DNA from: Alkalitalea saponilacus
Lineage (GTDB): Bacteria > Bacteroidota > Bacteroidia > Bacteroidales > Marinilabiliaceae
DNA length: 38,588 bases
Assembly (NCBI RefSeq): GCF_900168165.1
Contig: NZ_FUYV01000011.1
Location: forward strand, 1-38,588
Direction of reading: 5' to 3'
Positions 26,172 to 33,555 of this stretch are shown here, one piece after another. Both the position numbers and the translations under genes were made by a program. The notes under the pieces are model-generated. The model was not told the origin of the DNA. It ran no database searches and saw nothing but the letters and a program-made list of their open reading frames with translations. Within the stretch, counting starts at the first letter, position 1. Every line of letters begins with the position of its first letter.

Positions 26172-27145
26172 TTTTTAAAAGAAGATATCAGTTGGCTTAA
26201 CTTATTATACATTTTTTGCTTTAACTCAAAAACATGGTATGATGCTTTCTTAGGTGTAGATGCTGCAAGGTATTTGTGTAGAATTGTTGGGCTTGTCGTA
26301 TTTGCAACCAACTTCTTAAAATAAAGGTTTGCATTTTCTATATCATCATTTTGATAAAAGTATTTTATAACTATAATTGTTATAGCGTTATAGCGTTTTA
26401 GTATGATGGAATTGACTTCATCAGGGAATTTGTCGAGCATAACATCCAAATATTTATGGATATTGATAGCCATTTCATTGGTCTTTTGATTTGCCCATAT
26501 ATTAGAGCCATGCACCCTATAAACAGCCATAACGTCATCAAGTTTTTTTATCTTACCGAATTGAGCATTTATCATGTGCAGCGCATAGTCCCCTGCTGAG
26601 CATTTTGAAAACCAATCGGGCAATTCTTGCCACTTGCGCTTAAAAATAACTGTAGGGGTATGCATATAGTTTCCCTTTGCAAGTTCTAATATGTCTGTTG
26701 TTTCCGGTACCTTTCGGGTTATATAGTCATCTAATAATTCACCATGTTTATTTATTTTTGCATTGTGAAAGCAAATTACATACTCCGCATTCTCCTCCAA
26801 AAAATCCACCTGCTTCTGCAATTTATATGGATCAGTCCAGTAGTCGTCACCTTCGCATAGGGCAATGTATTTACCGCGGGCTTTAGGATAAAGAAAGTGG
26901 ACAGTAGGTTTAAGGCCTTGTGAATATTGATTTACTGTCTGATATTTTGTAACAAATAATTCAGGATGTTTTTCTTCATAACTTTTTATTATTTCAGCAG
27001 TTTTGTCTGTTGAAGCATCATCATGAATAACAATTTCAAAAGGAAAATTTGTTTTTTGCATTAGAAAGCCCTCAATTGCTTCCTTTATGAACTTTTCATG
27101 ATTGTATGCCATGCAGCATATACTGACCAATGGGGTTTCTTGCAT
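26168..27145 (-). CDS. Glycosyltransferase family 2
   Basis: The protein has 325 residues from the ATG at 27143-27145. I prefer this start because MQETPLVSICCMAYNHE is the standard GT2 opening and it leaves a 2-bp gap to the upstream stop; a longer reading would overlap that gene. Motifs are IVIHDDASTDKT (38-49), ALCEGDDYWTDP (95-106, the DxD-type site) and YRVHGSNIW further on. The group with EGDDYW is common in Bacteroidota surface-glycan loci. The gene directly follows the aminosugar acyltransferase gene and so may use the sugar made by that pathway; this is inference from position. Confidence 0.9.
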   Translation of the reverse strand: MQETPLVSICCMAYNHEKFIKEAIEGFLMQKTNFPFEIVIHDDASTDKTAEIIKSYEEKHPELFVTKYQTVNQYSQGLKPTVHFLYPKARGKYIALCEGDDYWTDPYKLQKQVDFLEENAEYVICFHNAKINKHGELLDDYITRKVPETTDILELAKGNYMHTPTVIFKRKWQELPDWFSKCSAGDYALHMINAQFGKIKKLDDVMAVYRVHGSNIWANQKTNEMAINIHKYLDVMLDKFPDEVNSIILKRYNAITIIVIKYFYQNDDIENANLYFKKLVANTTSPTILHKYLAASTPKKASYHVFELKQKMYNKLSQLISSFKK

Positions 27146-27147
27146 AA

Positions 27148-27795
27148 TTATTGAATCGTTTTTATTACTCTTGCCGGATTTCCTGCTACTACACAATTTG
27201 CTTCAACATTTTTTGTAACAACAGAGCCAGCCCCAATGATTGAATTCTCGCCAATATACGCTACTTTGCCAGAGACAGTAATAGCAGCTTGCCCTAATAA
27301 AACGTTTGCATGTATTATTGTTAATGCTCCAACATGTGCATATGCGGCTAGATAGCAGCTATCACTTACTGTGCTTGTATGTGTGACAGACGCATTATAG
27401 GATACAACGGTATAATTTCCAATTTTTACACCCGCCTGTATCACCGCATTGGCATGTATTACAACACCATATGCTATTTCTGCATATTTCGAAACAACAG
27501 CAGTAGGGTGAATTATAGTCGGTATCAAACCTCCCTTACTTCTAATTTTATTTGCTAAAGCTGCTCTTATTTTATTATCACCCATACTTAAGGCAAACGC
27601 CATTCCTTCAAGCGTGGCTTTCTTAAAAAGATTATCAGTGGAATCGAGAATCTGAAACCCATGTATTTTATCTCCTGTACGTTCATCATTGTAATGATAA
27701 AGTCCGCCAATACTATAACCACAGGATTCAGCTAAATCGATATATACTTCAGTATTGTGACCTACGCCTAAGATGTAAATCTGTTTATTTTGCAT
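27148..27795 (-). CDS. NeuD/PglD-like sugar N-acyltransferase (left-handed beta-helix)
   Basis: The protein has 215 residues. The N-terminal Rossmann-like domain (IYILGVGHNTEVYIDL, 6-21) binds the nucleotide sugar, and the C-terminal part is made of hexapeptide repeats (about 95-205) ending GNPARVIK. H139 in NASVTHTSTV is at the position of the catalytic histidine of PglD; the following residue is threonine where relatives often have aspartate or glutamate. The enzyme should acylate an amino group on a nucleotide sugar with an acyl-CoA donor. It lies 11 bp after the DegT aminotransferase gene, whose product it most likely modifies. The acyl group is probably acetyl, but this is not certain. 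Confidence 0.87.
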   Translation of the reverse strand: MQNKQIYILGVGHNTEVYIDLAESCGYSIGGLYHYNDERTGDKIHGFQILDSTDNLFKKATLEGMAFALSMGDNKIRAALANKIRSKGGLIPTIIHPTAVVSKYAEIAYGVVIHANAVIQAGVKIGNYTVVSYNASVTHTSTVSDSCYLAAYAHVGALTIIHANVLLGQAAITVSGKVAYIGENSIIGAGSVVTKNVEANCVVAGNPARVIKTIQ

Positions 27796-27806
27796 ATTCG
27801 TTTATA

Positions 27807-28889
27807 TTATAGCGGTGTGATTAACTCTGATATGCTTTTTATAACATCTATTTCTAATGTTTTATAAAGCGGCAAGCATAAAATCCTATTAGCAATATCC
27901 TCCGAAACCGGTGTTGGCTGATAATTAACTACATTTTTATAAGTATTAACTGATGGGTAGAAATACCTCCGAGGAAAAATGTTGTTCTTATTGAGTTTGC
28001 TCTCAGCAGTCAGTAACTCCTTTTCGCTTTTAAAAATTACGGGAAAGTAAGAATAGTTAGTTTCGCCATGTAACGTTTGTTGAAACTGCAAGGAAGTATT
28101 GGTTTCCAATGCCTCTTTATACATTAAATATTTCAGCTTTCTGTCATTGAGAACTTTATCGTAATGTTTCATGTTGGCTAACCCTAATGCAGCATGTATC
28201 TCCGTCATTTTACCATTAAATCCATCTTCAATAATGTCTTTTGCATCGTTGTGTCCAAAAAAACGGATGCGTTTTAATTTTTTATGCAGTTCTGGATTTG
28301 TGGTTATGCAGCCTCCCCCTTCACCGGTATTTAAAAGCTTGGTTGCATGCATACTTGTAGCAGTAACATCACCGTATTCCAACAGGCTCTTTCCTTTATA
28401 AGTTGAGCCAATGGCATGCGCACCATCATAGATTACTTTAAGGTTGTGCTTTTTGGCTATTGCATCTATGGCATCTACATCGCAGGGATTTCCAAAAACA
28501 TGAACCGGCATAATTGCCACTGTTTTATCGGTAATGAGTGCTTCAATTTTTTCGGGGGCAATATTTAGCGTGTCGGGGTCAATGTCGCAAAACACAGGCG
28601 TGCATCCTTCCCATTTAATGGCACTAACAGTAGCAATCCAAGTGAATGGTGTGGTAATAATTTCACCCTTTAGCTCCAAAGCTTTTACGGCCATTTGAAT
28701 GGCAATGGTGCCATTGGATACGGCTACAAAATTGTTGATGTTTAGTTTTTTACAAAGCTCTTTTTCGAGCTGTTGCACCAGTGGTCCGTTATGTGTAAGT
28801 ATGCCACGCTCCCAAACACCTTTCAGTATTTCTACATATTCGTCTAAAGGTGCCAATGATGGCATTGTAACATATATGGGGTTATTCAT
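27807..28889 (-). CDS. DegT/DnrJ/EryC1/StrS family nucleotide-sugar aminotransferase
   Basis: The protein has 360 residues from the ATG at 28887-28889, which gives MNNPIYVTMPSLAP and an 8-bp overlap with the upstream gene. It is a PLP enzyme of the DegT family: NFVAVSNGTIAIQMAV, TTPFTWIATVSAI, the aspartate in YDGAHAIG (about D155) and the Schiff-base lysine in SMHATKLLNTGEGG (about K184). It transfers an amino group, usually from glutamate, to a keto sugar nucleotide. With a 2,3-dehydratase and a Gfo/Idh reductase upstream and a NeuD/PglD acyltransferase downstream, C4 is the more likely site, but C3 amination cannot be excluded. Confidence 0.9.
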   Translation of the reverse strand: MNNPIYVTMPSLAPLDEYVEILKGVWERGILTHNGPLVQQLEKELCKKLNINNFVAVSNGTIAIQMAVKALELKGEIITTPFTWIATVSAIKWEGCTPVFCDIDPDTLNIAPEKIEALITDKTVAIMPVHVFGNPCDVDAIDAIAKKHNLKVIYDGAHAIGSTYKGKSLLEYGDVTATSMHATKLLNTGEGGGCITTNPELHKKLKRIRFFGHNDAKDIIEDGFNGKMTEIHAALGLANMKHYDKVLNDRKLKYLMYKEALETNTSLQFQQTLHGETNYSYFPVIFKSEKELLTAESKLNKNNIFPRRYFYPSVNTYKNVVNYQPTPVSEDIANRILCLPLYKTLEIDVIKSISELITPL

Positions 28890-29868
28890 TGGCTTTATTC
28901 TTAAGTTGTTCAATCAGTTTTGCTTGTAAATTGTTTTGAGAGTACTCTTTTATCGCAATTTCAGGGTGAAGAATTGTTTTTTGGAAATGTATGAGCATCT
29001 TTTCAAAATGATTATCAGCAGGTAGTTTTATCTCTTTTGTTCCCTGTGATGTTTCAAGTAATATTGTAGGTTCATATCCTGGTGGTGCAGTGAAAATTCG
29101 GTTTGTACTTATCTTTCCCTTGCTGCCCCATAATTCAAGGTTGCATTGGTAATAGTGGTCAAAGCCAAATGCAACCTGGGAGAACAGATCTCCGTTGATT
29201 TGCTTTATAGTAGCTCCTCCCCATATATCAACCTCTTTTTCGGGATCGTACTTTAATGATGCTGATGCCACTTCAATATCACTACCCATGAAAATGCGGC
29301 TGATTTTTAGCGGATAAGCTCCGGCATCCAATAAGGCTCCACCACCTAAGTTTTTGTTATAGCGTATATTGTCGTCATCGGGGAAAGGTGGAAAACCAAA
29401 AGATGAACGGATGGTTCTCAATTCTTCAATAACACCATCATCAACCATTTTTTTAATTTCAGCTAACTGACTGTGAAACCGGAATTGGAAATTCTCCATT
29501 AATGTCAGTTTCTTTTCTTCTGCTTTTTTGTTGAGTTGATTTACCTCGTTATAATTGCAAGCCAATGATTTTTCTACCAGTACATGCAGGCCTTTGTCCA
29601 GCGCTTTGTTAATCCATTCGGCATGCAAAGAGTTTGGCAAGGGAATGTAAACTGCCTGTATTTCGGGATCATCAATCAGGCTTTGATAATCTAAAAAAGG
29701 TTTAGTATTGAACTTGTCTGCACAATTTGTCGCTTTGGTAATATCTCTACTCGCAATGCCAATAAGTTCAAAAAGTTTGTTCAGCTTTATTATTTCCGGA
29801 ATAATTGAGCGTTGAGCAATGTTTGCGCAACCAAGAATTCCTATTTTTACGATACTATTATTTTCCAT
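28882..29868 (-). CDS. Gfo/Idh/MocA family oxidoreductase, probable NDP-3-ketohexose reductase
   Basis: The protein has 328 residues from the ATG at 29866-29868, 4 bp after the upstream stop. The Rossmann motif is KIGILGCANIAQRSI (8-22). The conserved catalytic region reads LHVLVEKSLACN, where most relatives have EKP, and LGGGALLDAGAYPLKISR follows. Reductases of this family act after 2,3-dehydratases in deoxysugar biosynthesis, reducing the C3 ketone of the 3,4-diketo intermediate. The direct adjacency to the dehydratase gene supports that role. Serine in place of proline in the EKP motif is a mild oddity. Confidence 0.85.
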   Translation of the reverse strand: MENNSIVKIGILGCANIAQRSIIPEIIKLNKLFELIGIASRDITKATNCADKFNTKPFLDYQSLIDDPEIQAVYIPLPNSLHAEWINKALDKGLHVLVEKSLACNYNEVNQLNKKAEEKKLTLMENFQFRFHSQLAEIKKMVDDGVIEELRTIRSSFGFPPFPDDDNIRYNKNLGGGALLDAGAYPLKISRIFMGSDIEVASASLKYDPEKEVDIWGGATIKQINGDLFSQVAFGFDHYYQCNLELWGSKGKISTNRIFTAPPGYEPTILLETSQGTKEIKLPADNHFEKMLIHFQKTILHPEIAIKEYSQNNLQAKLIEQLKNKANE

Positions 29869-29872
29869 TTTA

Positions 29873-31303
29873 TTAAACAAATGATATGGCAGCAATGAGA
29901 CTGCGTGCCTGAATATTGAGATAGTTGTTTAGCTTGAGGAAGGTGGACAATTGATTTAAGGTCATCCAGATATAATTAGGGGGTAGTTCATTACCTATTT
30001 CATCACCTGCTATTACAATCATATTACGGTTTTGTTCATGGTAAAATCTGCCTCCCTCTTCAGATTGCAACGTGTTAAACACAATCTGTTCTGGTTTTGC
30101 ATTAATTATATAATCAAGAAAGGGGAGTGCACCCTCTTTTGTTTGTCGATAATTGCCCGTTAAACATTGTACGGTTGGCGCAAATTCAATGATGTCGTGA
30201 TTGCCGCATTCCAGTTTTGCCTGCACAGCAAAATGCAGCAGCCCGTTGATTTCTTTACAGACAAATGCACATATACCCTCCTGTGCCGGTTCTATCATTG
30301 GTTGTGACCATTTGACCACCTCACGTCCTTCTATTTCAACAGCTACTGCAATTACTTTAAAATATTTATTTTCGATGTGATGTATTTCAGATTCACCAAA
30401 TACCCAATCTTTTAATTCTTTAAGCGGTTTCTGTCTGATATTTAAATCAAAGTTGCTTTTCAATTGAGTCAGGAAAGTGGTGATGCTATCCAGCGTATTT
30501 AAGCTACCTGCATTTGTTAAAGTTGATTTTAAAAACGCTTTTTCAAAGTTATTTGTTTCCTTTTTGTATCCCAGGTAGTTAAAGAAATCTATTACCTGGG
30601 GCTCAAAGTTGCCGTATGGTATTCCTGAGAGTACGGTTCGTGTATCCATATTCACCAGGTTATCATGCTGCATTAGGTTTTTAAGTTGTCCCAGTGTTAC
30701 CCAAACAAAATTATCATGAAGTGCTATTTCTTCATCTACTTTGATGATGATGTTTCTATTGCGCTTTTTTAAAAAACGTGCCCCTTGCTCAGATTGGAGT
30801 TGGTCGAGCAATATTTGTTCTGGCGTAGCGTTTTGAAAATATTCTAGGTATAGTGGTTTCTTTCCTTTATGCACCTGTGTGTAATTGCTTCTTGTGGCTT
30901 GCAGGGTAGGTGAGAGTTGCACATGATTTACATTACCGGGCTCTATTTTTGCCTGCATCAAAAAGTGTAATATCCCCTCAAATTCTTTGGTTATAAAACC
31001 CAAATAACCAATCTCGGGTTGGTTAATTATGGGCTGTTCCCATGAAGGATTAGGGCCCCAGTTTGTATCTATATGAATTCCATCTATGGTAAAGAATTTC
31101 CCTGAAGTGTGTTGCAGGCTGTTATTGTTATAATGCCATAAATCAAGTTCACTAAACTTTATCTTGTTTATGTTTACAGCTGTTTTAGAGTTTTGCCAGG
31201 CCAACCACTCTTTTATCTGCTCATTGCTTTTAAGTGGACTCTCCAGTGCAAATGCACTTCTAAGAAAAGTGAAATGTTTTTCCTGGTTTGGTAACTGCAT
31301 CAT
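29873..31303 (-). CDS. NDP-hexose 2,3-dehydratase
   Basis: This 476-residue protein is built from two similar halves (about 66-230 and 307-476). Each has a QAK-E-GN motif (QAKIEPGNVNHVQLSPT at 117-133 and QAKLECGNHDIIEFAPT at 361-377), then a Q-(S)NY/GNY stretch and an LQSE-GARF/GGRF motif. This duplicated layout defines the NDP-hexose 2,3-dehydratase family (EvaA, TylCVI), which removes the C2 hydroxyl of dTDP-4-keto-6-deoxyglucose to give a 3,4-diketo-2,6-dideoxy sugar. The family is best known from antibiotic glycosylation. It opens the sugar-nucleotide sub-cluster just after wzt (20-bp gap). The 4,6-dehydratase and thymidylyltransferase it needs are not in the window. Confidence 0.9.
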   Translation of the reverse strand: MMQLPNQEKHFTFLRSAFALESPLKSNEQIKEWLAWQNSKTAVNINKIKFSELDLWHYNNNSLQHTSGKFFTIDGIHIDTNWGPNPSWEQPIINQPEIGYLGFITKEFEGILHFLMQAKIEPGNVNHVQLSPTLQATRSNYTQVHKGKKPLYLEYFQNATPEQILLDQLQSEQGARFLKKRNRNIIIKVDEEIALHDNFVWVTLGQLKNLMQHDNLVNMDTRTVLSGIPYGNFEPQVIDFFNYLGYKKETNNFEKAFLKSTLTNAGSLNTLDSITTFLTQLKSNFDLNIRQKPLKELKDWVFGESEIHHIENKYFKVIAVAVEIEGREVVKWSQPMIEPAQEGICAFVCKEINGLLHFAVQAKLECGNHDIIEFAPTVQCLTGNYRQTKEGALPFLDYIINAKPEQIVFNTLQSEEGGRFYHEQNRNMIVIAGDEIGNELPPNYIWMTLNQLSTFLKLNNYLNIQARSLIAAISFV

Positions 31304-31323
31304 TTATAGATTTCAATTTCTTG

Positions 31324-32607
31324 TTACAGAACGGATTTTTGCCAGTTAAATTGCGGTTTAATGCTTCCCGGCTCTTTGCCCATCCAAACACCGATTGGCA
31401 TCTCTTTATTAACCAAAGTAAAAGAGATTAGGTCATTTTCTATGATTATTGCCCTTTTTCTGTTTTCAACCACATATACATCAATGTAAAAATTACCCCA
31501 ATTAAAGAAGTTTGCCGGAAAATAGCCTTTTACTTGAATAATTCCTTTGGTTTTGAAAGATTCATTATCTACATTACTCGAACCTGTAGAGAAGAGTTTA
31601 GTGCCTTGTTCGTCTTTTATGTGCAGCGTAATGTTAATATTTACACCGGGGTTGTGTTGTTTAAAAGTGGCGGTAAATTCTAATTCTTCATCAATACGCA
31701 TATTATCGGCATAATCTTTCCCTTTTGCACGTATGCCTATTTCCAATAATTCAAAATCGTGGTTTTTAATAACCGGTTCCGTCCATTTGCGGTGATTTGT
31801 CAGATCATTATCTCCTTTCAGATATCTACCTACACATGAGTCAATATCAGTTTCCAGAGTTTTAAATCCATTTTCAAGTATTATCCCCTTTGTACAAAGC
31901 GTTTTCACACTCGCCATATTATGACTCACAAACAACACCGTCCGTCCCCCTTCAGAACTCACCTCCTGCATCTTCCCAATGGCCTTTTTCTGGAACTCCG
32001 CATCGCCCACGGCCAGCACTTCGTCCACCACCAGAATTTCCGGCTCCAGGTGAGCAGCAATGGCAAAGCCCAGGCGCACAGTCATTCCCGAGGAATAACG
32101 TTTGGTAGGGGTGTCGAGGTATTTGGCTACCCCGGCAAATTCCACTATCTCGTCCAGCTTGCGAGCAATCTCCCACTTGCGCATGCCCATAATGGTGCCG
32201 TTCATGTAGATGTTTTCGCGGCCGGTCATCTCAGGGTGGAAGCCGGTGCCTACCTCCAGTAGAGAAGCCATGCGGCCTTTAACCTGTATGGTGCCGGTGG
32301 TGGGAGAGGTCACCCGGCTGAGGAGTTTTAAAAGCGTGCTCTTGCCGGCGCCGTTCTTGCCAATGATGCCCAGCACTTCGCCTTGTTGCACCTCTAAGTT
32401 GATGTCGTTGAGGGCAGAGATGTGTTCCCCTTTGGCAGCCTTTTGGGTGCGGTCGTTTACTTGTCCCACTTTGGCATAGGGGTCTTCCTGTCCCAGGATG
32501 TTCATTCGCCAGAAGCGGTTGAGGTCGTGGGAGAGGGTGCCGGTGCCTACTTCTCCGAGGCGGTAGACTTTTGAGAGGTTTTGGATTTTTATTACTGGTT
32601 TGGTCAT
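31324..32607 (-). CDS. wzt: O-antigen ABC transporter ATP-binding protein with Wzt_C-type domain
   Basis: This 427-residue protein has the ATPase domain at about 1-245: Walker A GKNGAGKST (83-91), signature YSSGM (171-175), Walker B ILVVDEVLAVGD (191-202) and H-loop SHN (228-230). The GEHISALNDINLEV insertion is typical of polysaccharide exporters. The C-terminal domain (about 260-427) is a beta-sandwich of the Wzt_C type that recognises the finished glycan. The protein works with the permease Wzm to flip undecaprenyl-linked polymer, but no Wzm gene is in the window. DNA coding for residues 1 to about 232 is 52-62 % GC, while the rest is 33-37 % GC. The start lies only about 13 bp from repeat DNA. 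Confidence 0.92.
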   Translation of the reverse strand: MTKPVIKIQNLSKVYRLGEVGTGTLSHDLNRFWRMNILGQEDPYAKVGQVNDRTQKAAKGEHISALNDINLEVQQGEVLGIIGKNGAGKSTLLKLLSRVTSPTTGTIQVKGRMASLLEVGTGFHPEMTGRENIYMNGTIMGMRKWEIARKLDEIVEFAGVAKYLDTPTKRYSSGMTVRLGFAIAAHLEPEILVVDEVLAVGDAEFQKKAIGKMQEVSSEGGRTVLFVSHNMASVKTLCTKGIILENGFKTLETDIDSCVGRYLKGDNDLTNHRKWTEPVIKNHDFELLEIGIRAKGKDYADNMRIDEELEFTATFKQHNPGVNINITLHIKDEQGTKLFSTGSSNVDNESFKTKGIIQVKGYFPANFFNWGNFYIDVYVVENRKRAIIIENDLISFTLVNKEMPIGVWMGKEPGSIKPQFNWQKSVL

Positions 32608-32800
32608 GATGTGTTTTTTGTCCGTAGATTTTTTTTTGTCCGCAGATTAAACGGATTAAAGGGATTGTTTGCTCGCGTCGCTCGCTGTTTTTGTCCGCAG
32701 ATTATTCAGATTAATGGGATTATTTGCTCGCGTCGCTCGCTTAGGGTTATGGATTTTGTTGTTTTCCCCCCTTGGGGGGTCAGGGGGTGAGACCTGCATA

Positions 32801-32862
32801 TTGATTATATCACTGCTTATATTGTTCTCTATTTATTATGAAACACACATTTGCGGTTCCCA
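32801..32862. repeat. 60-bp repeat, copy 1 (partner at 35316)
   Basis: The segment begins GATTATATCACTGCTTATAT and ends GCGGTTCCC. It recurs at 35316-35375 with a few mismatches, each time next to the G-rich repeat core. Confidence 0.85.
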
Positions 32863-33299
32863 CTTGGGGGGTTAGGGGGTGAAATATTCTGGTTTTTTTG
32901 GTCAACGAATTTAAGTTAATTTTTATGAATTGGGGTGCTCGCTGGCTCGCTTGTTTTTGTCCGCAGATTATGGGGATTTAACGGATTTTTTGCTCGCGGG
33001 CTCGGTTTTTTTTTGTCCGCAGATTATTGGGATTTAATGGATTTTTTGCTTGCGTCGCTCGCTGTTTTTGTCCGCAGATTAAGTGGATTAAAGGGATTTT
33101 TTTGCTCGCGTCGCTCGCTGTTTTTGTCCGCAGATTAAAGGGATTAAACGGATGTTTGCTCGTGTTGCTCGCTTAGGGTTAGGGATTTTGTTGTTTTCCC
33201 CACTTGGGGGGTTAGGGGGTGAAATATACTGGTTTTTTTGAACTGCTAATTTGCGCGAATTGGTTTGCTCGCGTCGCTCGCTTGTTTTGTCCGCAGATT

Positions 33300-33328
33300 C
33301 TTGGCAAGCCAAGCGGCAGAGCCGAGCG
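33300..33328. repeat. 29-bp double-hairpin insertion, copy 1
   Basis: The insert interrupts the repeat exactly after GTCCGCAGATT. It consists of CTTGGC-AA-GCCAAG followed by CGGC-AGA-GCCG and AGCG. The same insert occurs at the same position of another repeat copy at 36587-36615. Confidence 0.85.
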
Positions 33329-33434
33329 ATGTGGATTTAACGGATTTTTTTGCTCGCGTCGCTCGCTTAGGATTATGGGTTTTGTTGTTTTCCCCACTTG
33401 GGGGGGGTGAAATTTGCTGGTTGTATTTGAACTA

Positions 33435-33524
33435 CTAATTTTCGCTAATTATTTTGTCAACGAATTTACGCTAATTTGCACGAATTGTTTTGTGATTTAA
33501 TTCGCGTTAATTGGCGAAAATTAG
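33435..33524. repeat. 11-bp inverted repeat around ATTCGC-rich spacer
   Basis: CTAATTTTCGC (33435-33445) has its exact complement at 33514-33524. Between them are further CGAATT and GCTAATT words typical of the right-flank repeat. It lies just downstream of the AlbA_2 gene stop and could fold in its transcript. Confidence 0.7.
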
Positions 33525-33555
33525 CTGACAGATTTTTTTGCTAGTTTTTTCTATT

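Larger units (their letters stand above)
32608..33555. repeat. Repeat array R1 (both right-flank repeat families)
   Basis: It holds seven exact GTCCGCAGATT heads (32638, 32693, 32959, 33015, 33070, 33126, 33289) plus one variant at about 32620. Each is followed by short GGATTAAAC-like units and TTTGCTCGCGTCGCTCGCT. Four G-rich cores (TTTTCCCCACTTGGGGGG type) lie at about 32761, 32859, 33197 and 33391. All copies have one orientation. No gene is present. Confidence 0.93.

Noticed and set aside
31890-32479. Several plus-strand and alternative-frame open frames of 70-113 codons
   Set aside because: They are antisense or out-of-frame shadows of the GC-rich wzt 5' half, which has few stop codons.
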